From assembly GCA_964454745.1 (NCBI GenBank), contig CAYVUI010000159.1:1-7640 (forward strand): 7,640 nt of DNA. The letters are read 5' to 3'. The notes beneath the pieces were generated by a model. That model did no database searches. It was not told where the DNA came from and was given only the letters and a program-made list of their open reading frames with translations. Both the position numbers and the translations under genes were made by a program. The stretch comes from CAYVUI01 sp964454745 (GTDB lineage Bacteria > Planctomycetota > Phycisphaerae > Sedimentisphaerales > Anaerohalosphaeraceae). Positions 1 to 5,840 of the stretch are shown here, piece after piece (the first letter of the stretch is position 1; each line of letters starts with the position of its first letter).

Positions 1-26
1 ATCTCAAATATTTTAAACTCGCACAT
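1..26 (-). CDS. possible start of a leftward gene (cut by window edge)
   Basis: On the minus strand an ATG at 26-24 opens a frame reading MCEFKIFE up to the left edge, with no stop in the 8 visible codons. An AAAAAGG Shine-Dalgarno-like stretch lies at about 31-37, only 4 bases from the ATG, which is a short spacing. The palindrome-rich stretch to its right would then be its promoter and operator region. Only a few codons are visible, so no function can be given and the call may be chance. Confidence 0.2.
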
Positions 27-99
27 CTGACCTTTTTAGAGTGGACTCATTTGTACTATAAAATTCGTACACTTGTACGATTCCGTTCTACAAAGATGT

Positions 100-132
100 C
101 GATACATGGAAATCCTCTACAATAATGTATCG
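100..132. repeat. 8-bp perfect inverted repeat
   Basis: CGATACAT at 100-107 is the exact reverse complement of ATGTATCG at 125-132, with a 17-base centre. It lies inside the palindrome-rich stretch and carries the ATAC/GTAT core shared by the other sites, so it may be a weaker member of the same array. There is no T-run, so it does not look like a terminator. Confidence 0.4.
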
Positions 133-162
133 GAACCCCAAATTTAATACAAATGTATGAAA

Positions 163-188
163 CGTTTGTATTAAACATTTGTATTAAA
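163..188. repeat. tandem 13-bp direct repeat
   Basis: CGTTTGTATTAAA (163-175) is followed directly by CATTTGTATTAAA (176-188), matching at 12 of 13 positions. Each unit holds one RTACAARYG half-site on the minus strand, so neighbouring sites here are spaced 13 bases apart, a little more than one DNA helical turn. Confidence 0.6.
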
Positions 189-313
189 AATTCATACAAA
201 CGTATGAATTAATGGACTCATAGTTGTCTATTTTCACAATAGTGGATGTGCTGAAACCTGAAATGTTAAAGGAATTGACCTGAAAAAAAATGTGAAATTT
301 CCCCCAAAAACTC

Positions 314-343
314 TTGCCACCTACCCCCAGGATAAGGTATTAT
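314..343 (+). promoter_or_regulatory. sigma70-type promoter for the tRNA gene
   Basis: A -35 box TTGCCA (314-319) and a -10 box TATTAT (338-343) each match consensus at five of six bases and are 18 bases apart. Transcription would start near 350, about 13 bases before the mature tRNA, which is a normal short leader for a tRNA gene. Confidence 0.65.
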
Positions 344-362
344 CTCGCTTTTGACCCGATTC

Positions 363-436
363 GGGCGGTTAGCTCAGTTGGCTAGAGCACCTGCCTTACA
401 AGCAGGGGGTCACAGGTTCAAGTCCTGTACCGCCCA
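363..436 (+). tRNA. tRNA-Val (anticodon UAC)
   Basis: A full cloverleaf can be folded. The acceptor stem is GGGCGGT (363-369) with ACCGCCC (429-435). The D-stem is GCTC/GAGC (372-375, 385-388). The anticodon stem is CCTGC/GCAGG (390-394, 402-406) around the loop CTTACAA, with anticodon TAC at 397-399. The T-stem is ACAGG/CCTGT (412-416, 424-428) with loop TTCAAGT. The discriminator base is A436. The anticodon UAC reads GUA (valine). The 3' CCA is not encoded and would be added by nucleotidyltransferase. A T-run (437-441) follows directly and may help end transcription. Confidence 0.97.
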
Positions 437-586
437 TTTTTGTAAGTGTTTTATATGTATATGTTTACGATGATCCACTTCTTCATATTTCATCATATTG
501 CCTGAATAAACAGGTCTTTCATACCATTGAAATGCAGCCGCCAGCATATCAAGCCAGCGTTTTGAGGGTTTGCATGGTAAAATATC
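410..586 (-). pseudogene. short protein-like open frame, possible gene remnant
   Basis: The minus-strand frame from 586 down to a TGA at 412-410 is open for 58 codons. It reads KPSKRWLDMLAAAF, then QWYERPVYSGNMMKYEEV and a His/Lys-rich part, and finally runs into the antisense of the tRNA. The only in-frame early ATG (547-545) has no Shine-Dalgarno site, and the frame is closed upstream by TGA at 589-587. The residue mix (Trp, Tyr, Glu and Arg in a plausible order) looks more like protein than the surrounding AT-rich DNA does. I do not recognise a family. It may be the broken end of a lost gene beside the tRNA, or chance. Confidence 0.15.
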
Positions 587-651
587 TCAAAATATGTTAA
601 AAAATTATAATCATTTTCAATGAATCTATTATAAATATTTGGCCAGATAGG

Positions 652-1590
652 CTATTGGAATTTACTCCTGTAGGCAGAGGGAGATAAATTGGTGGTCCCC
701 TTGAATAGTTTTGAAAAATAAGACAAATCGTGAAATCCGCACTGATAAGCCACGGCTTTAATCTGAAAATCCGTTTCACGAAGAAGTCTTTCTGCCTTTC
801 TCATCCTGGTCTGTTTTAGCCTCTGGCCGATCGTGATACCCGCACATCTTTTGTATCTTCTCATTGCGGTTCTAAGGCTCATCTTTAGATGGGCTGCGAT
901 TTCATGGGTTGTGATATGCTTATCCAGGTTGTCTTCAATGAACTGATTTACAAGTTTTTCAAGTCGGGTTTCATTCTGTGAAGTATATTTTCGTTTCGAA
1001 TGTATATTTTGTGCAGAGACGGTTGCTCGAAGCAGGCTAATGATCGTCATTTGCACGCAATCAATGAGGAAGTTGTCGTAGCAGATTTTCTTATTTTTCA
1101 GTTCATCGATGGCAAGGTTATAATATAACATATAGTCTTGTGGTAGCTTATAAACGATTTGGTTTGCATTTTTTATTTTTTCGTAAATCTTTTCCATTTC
1201 GGTTGCCGGCGGCGAATTGAGACTTTGGATATTTAACCACCAAATCTGGGCCATGATATCCGAATCTACGGATATCCAGTTGTGTATCTCTCCGGGAAAA
1301 GTGATGGTAAATTTTCCGGGATTGAAGAGCCGAGATTTTTTCGCAGAGGAAATTCTCCCTTTTCCTGAGAAGGGAACATGGATTTCAATGAAGCTGTGGG
1401 TATGGTCTTTGAGTCCGCAATATTCCGTTCGCGGCAGGATATGTGAATCAAGAATTTCGATGGCCAGGCCGTCCAGTTCGAATTCATGGACAATCGTGGG
1501 CAGTTCCCTCAGGAGGCGGTCATGCTGTTTGTAATTTTTCGGCGGTTTTATTATATTCTTTACGGCCACTTTTGCTGTCCGTTCTGCCAT
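652..1590 (-). CDS. AraC-family transcriptional regulator
   Basis: This 312-residue regulator has the two-part plan of sugar-responsive AraC proteins. Residues about 40-125 form a cupin-type sensor domain, with HSFIEIHVPFSGKG and later FPGEIHNW and WWLNI, the usual places for ligand-pocket strands. Residues about 210-312 hold two helix-turn-helix motifs. The first, around 226-248, has EIAAHLKMSLRTAMRRYKR. The second, around 276-298, has IKAVAYQCGFHDLSYFSKLF followed by the family signature LSPSAYRSKF. It is transcribed away from the GH2 operon across a short shared intergenic region, so control of that operon is the natural inference; the effector would be an imported sugar. I chose the ATG at 1590; a TTG at 1602 would add four residues (MIYT), but neither start has a strong Shine-Dalgarno site. 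The C-terminus is complete. Function as an AraC regulator is firm; the target and ligand are inferred. Confidence 0.93.
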   Translation of the reverse strand: MAERTAKVAVKNIIKPPKNYKQHDRLLRELPTIVHEFELDGLAIEILDSHILPRTEYCGLKDHTHSFIEIHVPFSGKGRISSAKKSRLFNPGKFTITFPGEIHNWISVDSDIMAQIWWLNIQSLNSPPATEMEKIYEKIKNANQIVYKLPQDYMLYYNLAIDELKNKKICYDNFLIDCVQMTIISLLRATVSAQNIHSKRKYTSQNETRLEKLVNQFIEDNLDKHITTHEIAAHLKMSLRTAMRRYKRCAGITIGQRLKQTRMRKAERLLRETDFQIKAVAYQCGFHDLSYFSKLFKGTTNLSPSAYRSKFQ

Positions 1591-1617
1591 TGTGTAAATC
1601 AATATTTCAACTTTACC

Positions 1618-1647
1618 AGTATAATAAAAGCGACATTATCGTTCCAA
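1618..1647 (-). promoter_or_regulatory. candidate promoter of the AraC-type gene
   Basis: On the minus strand TTGGAA (1647-1642) serves as the -35 box and TATACT (1623-1618) as the -10 box, with an 18-base spacer. Transcription would begin near 1611, giving a leader of about 21 bases to the ATG at 1590. That leader is too short to leave much room for the TTG at 1602, which supports the ATG. Confidence 0.45.
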
Positions 1648-1710
1648 TACAAAACCCAAAAAAAGTCAGTTTTTCCAAATAATTGGCTAAATTATCATAA
1701 TATTCAATCT

Positions 1711-1738
1711 TTATTGTTAAAGGTCTGTTATTGTAAAA
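1711..1738 (+). repeat. 17-bp-spaced direct repeat, candidate AraC-type operator
   Basis: TTATTGTTAAA (1711-1721) recurs as TTATTGTAAAA (1728-1738), 10 of 11 bases matching, with starts exactly 17 bases apart. AraC-family activators typically bind paired direct half-sites just upstream of, or overlapping, the -35 region. The position, 40-65 bases before the GH2 start codon, fits activation of that operon. The evidence is one pair of repeats only. Confidence 0.35.
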
Positions 1739-1764
1739 TCAGAATTCAGAATGATGATTCATTT

Positions 1765-1768
1765 AGGA
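1765..1768 (+). promoter_or_regulatory. Shine-Dalgarno site that fixes the GH2 start
   Basis: AGGA at 1765-1768 stands 8 bases before the ATG at 1777. The reading frame is open much further upstream, to an ATG at 1486, but that extension crosses the promoter region and overlaps the AraC-type gene. This site therefore decides the start. Confidence 0.8.
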
Positions 1769-1776
1769 AAACTGCA

Positions 1777-3987
1777 ATGAAACAAAGAGAGATTGTGCCT
1801 TTAAACCAGAAGTGGCTATACGGCGGGAAGTACCGCAGGGGGTCTGAAAAACGGGGATTTGACGATTCACATTTTGAGAAGGTGACAATCCCTCATACGA
1901 ATAAGCTTTTCAATTGGCACCAGGTAGATAACAAGGAGTATTCCTTTGTCAGTATTTACAGGCGGTATTTCAAATTGCCGTCGCGTATGCGTGCCAAGCG
2001 GGTTTTTGTGGAGTTTGAGGGGATTTCGCTCGCTGCGGAAGTGTATGTCAATGACAAAAAGGCGGGAGTTCACAAGGGAGGGTATACCCCTTTTCGTTTT
2101 GAGATCACGGATTTCCTGGAACAAAGCAGGGAGAATCTGCTGGCGGTAAAAGTCGATTCGAGGGAGCGTGAGGATATTCCTCCTTTTGGCGGTACGGTGG
2201 ATTATTTAACCTATGGCGGGATTTACCGCGAGGTGAATCTTTTGGCGGTCAACGATTGTTACATTCGTGATGTGTTTGCCAAACCGATCCATGTGCTTCG
2301 GGAAGCGAGGAAACTGGAGGTTGAATGCCGGTTGGATGGTTGGGATCATCAGGGGGCATACGCCGTTGAGGCAGGCATTTTCGATGGGAAAAAGAAGATT
2401 TCGGGCCTGGTGCACGAAGTTTCAACTGACCGTTTTTCAATAACGATAGCCGGGCTTGAAGAAGTGGAGTTATGGGACATCGAAAGTCCCAAACTGTATG
2501 ATCTGCAAGTGGTTCTCAAAAAAGACGGCGGCAGGATTGACCATTATAGCGTGAAGGTGGGCTTCCGGAAGGCGGAATTTACCAGGACGGGTTTCAAGTT
2601 GAATGGCAGAGTGGTCAAGCTTCGCGGATTGAATCGTCATCAGAGTTATCCTTACATCGGGTATGCGGCACCGAAGCGATTGCAGCAGATGGACGCGGAT
2701 TTGCTCAAATTTGCGACCAAATGCAATATTGTGCGTACATCCCATTATCCTCAGAGCCGTCATTTTCTGGACCGATGTGACGAGATCGGACTTCTGGTAT
2801 TTGAAGAGATTCCCGGCTGGCATAATATTGGCGATGAAAAGTGGAAAGAAATCACATACCGGAACCTGGAGGAAATGCTGATCCGGGACCGCAATCATCC
2901 TGCGATTATTCTCTGGGGCGTGCGAATCAATGAATCCCTGGATGATGACGCGTTTTACGCGGAAACCAATCGAATCGCCCATGAACTGGATGAGACCCGC
3001 CAGACGGGAGGGGTTCGGCACTTTTTTGAGTCTCATTTGCTTGAAGATGTATTTACGATTAATGATTTTCGAACGAATCCTCTGCAAAAGCCCAATCACC
3101 CATTGTACCTGATAACGGAATTTTGCGGTCATATGTTTCCGACCAAGGTTTATGACAACGTAGAGCGCGTGACGGAACATGTTCGCAAACATGCTGACCG
3201 GCATAACCAGATTTGCGGCGACCGCCGCTTTGCCGGTGGGATTGCGTGGTGTATGTTTGACTATAATACACATTCGGATTTTGGTTCGGGTGACCGCTTT
3301 TGTCACCATGGGGTGTTTGATACGTTCCGATTTGAAAAACAGGCGGCGTGGTTCTATAAATCGCAGTGTGACCCGGAAGATGAGATTGTTCTCGAACCGG
3401 TTTTTTCGTGGAGCATTGGCGATTGGTCGGAAGGCGGAGGACTTCCTTATGCAATGGTTTGCTCGAACTGTGATACGCTGAAGTTTTATCTTGGCGACCA
3501 ACTGGTCGCGACGGAGAAACCGGATCGTAAGCATTTTGGGAATTTGCCTCGCCCGCCGTTTGTGTGTACGAAACTGGTTCGGATCTGGGGAGACCGTTAT
3601 GGGGATCTTCGGATTGAGGGCTTTATTGGAGGGAAAAAAGTCGCGGTAAAACGGATGTCTTCTTCGGGGTTGGACCGTAAGTTTCATCTGTTTACGGATA
3701 CGGACAGGCTGTATGCCGACGGGGTAGATATGACGTTTGTCCGATTTATGGTTACGGATGAATACGACAATATGCGGCCGTACGCACAGGGGGCTGTATC
3801 GCTGGAGATCAAAGGGCCCGGCGAGATCATTGGGGAGAATCCTTTTGCCCTGGTTGGCGGCAGAGGGGCGGTACTGGTTCGATCCAAACAAACGGCCGGG
3901 ACGGTAAGGATTTGTGCGAAGCACGCGGCATTCGGAAGCCGGGAGGTGAAAATCCGGGTTTTGAAGGCGGAAAAAGAGACAATATGA
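1777..3987 (+). CDS. glycoside hydrolase family 2 enzyme, probable beta-galactosidase
   Basis: The 736-residue protein has the full GH2 domain order. A jelly-roll sugar-binding domain (about 10-160) ends in TYGGIYREVNL; an Ig-like domain spans about 162-265; a TIM barrel spans about 270-560. After these come a DUF4982-like domain (about 565-640) and a C-terminal Ig-like domain (about 645-736) with GVDMTFVRFMVTDEYDN and IKGPGEIIGENP. In the barrel, NHPAIILWGVRINES carries the acid/base Glu386 and LITEFCGHMFPTK the nucleophile Glu448, so both catalytic residues are kept. The following segment, WCMFDYNTHSDFGSGDRF, matches beta-galactosidase-type members; the Asn-x-Lys pair that binds the carboxylate in beta-glucuronidases is absent. 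There is no signal peptide, so it should act in the cytoplasm on imported sugar. It is first in an operon with the URO-D-like gene 12 bases downstream. The family is certain; the exact substrate is not. Confidence 0.93.
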   Translation: MKQREIVPLNQKWLYGGKYRRGSEKRGFDDSHFEKVTIPHTNKLFNWHQVDNKEYSFVSIYRRYFKLPSRMRAKRVFVEFEGISLAAEVYVNDKKAGVHKGGYTPFRFEITDFLEQSRENLLAVKVDSREREDIPPFGGTVDYLTYGGIYREVNLLAVNDCYIRDVFAKPIHVLREARKLEVECRLDGWDHQGAYAVEAGIFDGKKKISGLVHEVSTDRFSITIAGLEEVELWDIESPKLYDLQVVLKKDGGRIDHYSVKVGFRKAEFTRTGFKLNGRVVKLRGLNRHQSYPYIGYAAPKRLQQMDADLLKFATKCNIVRTSHYPQSRHFLDRCDEIGLLVFEEIPGWHNIGDEKWKEITYRNLEEMLIRDRNHPAIILWGVRINESLDDDAFYAETNRIAHELDETRQTGGVRHFFESHLLEDVFTINDFRTNPLQKPNHPLYLITEFCGHMFPTKVYDNVERVTEHVRKHADRHNQICGDRRFAGGIAWCMFDYNTHSDFGSGDRFCHHGVFDTFRFEKQAAWFYKSQCDPEDEIVLEPVFSWSIGDWSEGGGLPYAMVCSNCDTLKFYLGDQLVATEKPDRKHFGNLPRPPFVCTKLVRIWGDRYGDLRIEGFIGGKKVAVKRMSSSGLDRKFHLFTDTDRLYADGVDMTFVRFMVTDEYDNMRPYAQGAVSLEIKGPGEIIGENPFALVGGRGAVLVRSKQTAGTVRICAKHAAFGSREVKIRVLKAEKETI

Positions 3988-3988
3988 T

Positions 3989-3993
3989 AGGAG
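3989..3993 (+). promoter_or_regulatory. Shine-Dalgarno site supporting a TTG start
   Basis: AGGAG at 3989-3993 lies 6 bases before TTG at 4000-4002 and just after the GH2 stop codon (3985-3987). No ATG or GTG in frame is as well placed, so the URO-D-like protein starts at TTG. Confidence 0.8.
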
Positions 3994-3999
3994 TAAACC

Positions 4000-5004
4000 T
4001 TGACGAATAAAAAAAGGGTGCTTGCGAGTATCCACCATCAACAGCCGGATCGGATTCCCTATCATATTTCTTTTACGAAGCCGGCACTGGATCAGATGAT
4101 CGCTTATACCGGAGGCCGTGACTTCATGGCACAACTGGATAACTGTTTCGCGTTTAAAGAGGCGACAATTGGAAGAGGCTTCAAGCAGGTGGAGCGGGAT
4201 GTCTGGGAGGACGAATTCGGTGTGAGATGGAATCGCTCTGTAGATAAGGATATCGGGGTGGTTTGTAATCAGCAGGTTACGCCCGAGAGCATTGATGAGT
4301 ATTCGTTTCCCGACCCGTTGGATCCTCTCCGGTATGAGGGACTGGATGATTTACTCCGAACGAATAGTGATAAATTTGTCGCGGTATCAATAGGGTTTAG
4401 TCTTTTTGAACGAGCGTGGACTCTCGCGGGGATGGAGAATCTGTTGATGGCGATGGTTGCTGAGCCTGGTTTTGTACACAAACTTCTTGACCGGATACTC
4501 GAATATAACCTAGCGGTGATTGACAAAGCGTGCAGTTATGATCTGGACGGAATGCGTTTCGGCGATGATTGGGGGCAGCAGAAAGGTGTGATCATGGGAC
4601 CTTCAGCCTGGCGGGAGTTTCTCAAGCCCCGTGTTGCGCAAATGTATCAGCATGTCAGGTCGCGCGGGAAAAAAGTCCTCCTCCATAGTTGCGGCAAAGT
4701 TGATGAATTGTTTCCTGATCTTATTGAAATCGGCCTGGATGTGTTTAACCCGTTTCAGCCGGAAGTGATGGATATTTACGAAATCAAGAAAACCTTCGGG
4801 GACCGGTTGTCTTTTTTTGGCGGGATCAGTACGCAGGAGACACTGCCTTACGGCACCGTGGAACAAACCCGTGAAGAGGTAAAGCGTCTTTTGGATGAAG
4901 TGGGCCGCAACGGCGGGTTGATCGCTTCTCCGGCGCACAGCATTCCCGGGGATGCCAGGCCGGAAAATGTCATGGCGATGATCGAGGTGCTTAACAGCCA
5001 ATAG
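4000..5004 (+). CDS. uroporphyrinogen decarboxylase-like (URO-D/MtaA-type) protein
   Basis: This complete 334-residue protein belongs to the URO-D superfamily, a TIM barrel that includes true uroporphyrinogen decarboxylases and corrinoid methyltransferases such as MtaA and MtbA. Seen in sequence: an N-terminal KKRVLASIHHQQPDRIPYH, typical of the family's opening; RFGDDWGQQKGVIMGP around residues 187-201; LLHSCGKVDEL with His229 and Cys231; and ASPAHSIPGDARPENV near the end with His313. In the methyltransferases a His-x-Cys pair plus a late Cys binds zinc; here the late position carries His. The N-terminal arginine-rich substrate loop of real heme-pathway URO-D is not evident, so heme synthesis is unlikely. 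It is translated from TTG, 12 bases after the GH2 gene, and so is almost surely co-transcribed with it. A role in methyl transfer from a methylated sugar or aglycone is possible but only inferred. Confidence 0.85.
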   Translation: MTNKKRVLASIHHQQPDRIPYHISFTKPALDQMIAYTGGRDFMAQLDNCFAFKEATIGRGFKQVERDVWEDEFGVRWNRSVDKDIGVVCNQQVTPESIDEYSFPDPLDPLRYEGLDDLLRTNSDKFVAVSIGFSLFERAWTLAGMENLLMAMVAEPGFVHKLLDRILEYNLAVIDKACSYDLDGMRFGDDWGQQKGVIMGPSAWREFLKPRVAQMYQHVRSRGKKVLLHSCGKVDELFPDLIEIGLDVFNPFQPEVMDIYEIKKTFGDRLSFFGGISTQETLPYGTVEQTREEVKRLLDEVGRNGGLIASPAHSIPGDARPENVMAMIEVLNSQ

Positions 5005-5006
5005 CC

Positions 5007-5840
5007 TTAGCCTTTTACTGCACCGGAGGTCAGGCCTTTGACGAACAGACGCATTGTGAAAATAAAAATGATAATCATGGGGATTGAGGCGATCGCGTAG
5101 GAAGCCATGAGGGGGCCCCAGTCTTTTACATAGGCGCCTTCGAGCTGGTATAGCTTGACCGCCAAAGGGAATTTTGATTCGTCCCGCAAGACCACCAGGG
5201 GCAGGACAAAGCTGTTCCATTCCGCAACGAATCGGAGTATGGCGAGAGTAGAGAGTATGGATCCGCTCATGGGCAGCACGATGTTGAATATCTGCGAGAA
5301 GTTTCCTGCGCCGTCCACTTCGGCGGCATCGAACATATCCGAGGGGATATCCCGGATAAAGTTTTTCAGGACATAGACCGTGAAGACCTGCCCGGCAGAG
5401 GCCCCGCAAATGATGATCGCGATATAGGTATTGAGCAGATTCATTCCCTTAAGAAGACTGAACAACGGGATTAAATTTGTGATTCCGGGCATAAGCATCA
5501 GGATGATAAAGATTGCCCAAAGGATATTGGATCCGGGCATTTTGTATCTTCCGAAGAAAAAGGCTGCCAACAGCGCCAAAAACAGTGTCAGCAGAGTCGC
5601 GGAAATACAGATAAAAAGGGTATTCCATATAGAGGGTGACATTTCCATCCAGCCAACCGACCAGTTTTCCCAGTGCAGCGGCCAGGTGGGCAGCCAGGGC
5701 TGGTTAAAGAATTGCTTGTTGGATTTCAGACTGATATTGAGAACCATGTATAAGGGGAAGAAAGAGAACAGCAGTGTCAGCCAGACCCAGGAATGCTTGG
5801 CAATTTCATTGAATCTTTCTTTGTTTTGCAGGTTCTTCAT
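5007..5840 (-). CDS. ABC sugar transporter permease, MalG type (CUT1)
   Basis: This inner-membrane permease of 277 residues is one half of the channel of a carbohydrate importer. Predicted membrane segments are near residues 17-37, 73-96, 106-129, 138-158, 190-215 and 245-267. The EAA loop that docks the ATPase is clear at 169-190 (MFDAAEVDGAGNFSQIFNIVLP, seen as DAAEVDGAG then a late LP). The C-terminus FVKGLTSGAVKG is the usual ending of the MalG/UgpE group. Its ATG overlaps the stop of the upstream permease by one base (TAATG), and a GGTGG ribosome site lies inside that gene, so translation is coupled. Its stop codon is two bases from that of the convergent URO-D-like gene. Substrate cannot be read from sequence; the GH2 neighbour suggests an oligosaccharide or glycoside. 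Confidence 0.93.
   Translation of the reverse strand: MKNLQNKERFNEIAKHSWVWLTLLFSFFPLYMVLNISLKSNKQFFNQPWLPTWPLHWENWSVGWMEMSPSIWNTLFICISATLLTLFLALLAAFFFGRYKMPGSNILWAIFIILMLMPGITNLIPLFSLLKGMNLLNTYIAIIICGASAGQVFTVYVLKNFIRDIPSDMFDAAEVDGAGNFSQIFNIVLPMSGSILSTLAILRFVAEWNSFVLPLVVLRDESKFPLAVKLYQLEGAYVKDWGPLMASYAIASIPMIIIFIFTMRLFVKGLTSGAVKG

Larger units (their letters stand above)
48..210. promoter_or_regulatory. cluster of RTACAARYG half-sites and palindromes (putative operator array)
   Basis: Six exact matches to the 9-base pattern RTACAARYG lie in about 160 bases: minus strand at 48-56, 70-78, 163-171 and 176-184, and plus strand at 147-155 and 194-202. Several sit in perfect inverted repeats: TCGTAC/GTACGA arms at 65-80 with a 4-base centre; TTTAATACAAA (143-153) against TTTGTATTAAA (165-175); AATTCATAC (189-197) against GTATGAATT (202-210). 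This arrangement is typical of several dimers of one repressor or activator binding close together. The half-site resembles the GTACAA/TTGTAC halves of GntR-type AraR boxes, but that is only a similarity. The regulated gene is probably the one running left out of the window; the tRNA, about 150 bases to the right, has its own promoter. Confidence 0.5.
1591..1776. promoter_or_regulatory. divergent regulatory region between araC-type gene and GH2 operon
   Basis: This AT-rich stretch separates two divergent genes and must hold both promoters. For the rightward operon I see only poor boxes, for example TTGTAA (1731-1736) with GATGAT (1753-1758) at 16 bases, or TTTCCA (1672-1677) with CATAAT (1696-1701) at 18 bases. 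Weak core promoters fit an activator-dependent operon. It also holds direct repeats suited to AraC-type binding and a tandem TCAGAAT pair (1739-1752). Confidence 0.6.

Noticed and set aside
143..188. Repeats as a small CRISPR array
   Set aside because: The units are 13 bases and directly adjacent with no spacers; they fit operator sites instead.
501..514. CCTG/CAGG hairpin as terminator for the AraC-type gene
   Set aside because: The stem is only four base pairs, lies about 140 bases past the stop, and has no T-run on the minus strand.
1620..1625. Perfect TATAAT on the plus strand as a -10 box for the GH2 operon
   Set aside because: There is no acceptable -35 box 15-19 bases upstream, and it would give a leader of about 145 bases; the same bases overlap a better-supported minus-strand promoter.
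1647..1655. ATACAAAAC as a further copy of the RTACAARYG motif, linking the left array to the GH2 operon
   Set aside because: It misses the last two motif positions and has no partner site, so shared control is not supported.
1486..1776. N-terminal extension of the GH2 reading frame by 97 codons
   Set aside because: It overlaps the AraC-type gene and the divergent promoter region, its residues do not look like a GH2 start, and a good AGGA site precedes the ATG at 1777.
2470..4134. Long minus-strand open frame (554 codons) across the GH2 and URO-D-like genes
   Set aside because: It lies opposite two genes with clear catalytic and family motifs; its own translation is rich in Arg/Ile/Pro without any recognisable domain, as expected of an antisense shadow.
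4603..5409. Minus-strand open frame (268 codons) across the convergent junction
   Set aside because: It overlaps the URO-D-like gene and the permease gene in another frame and shows no family motif.
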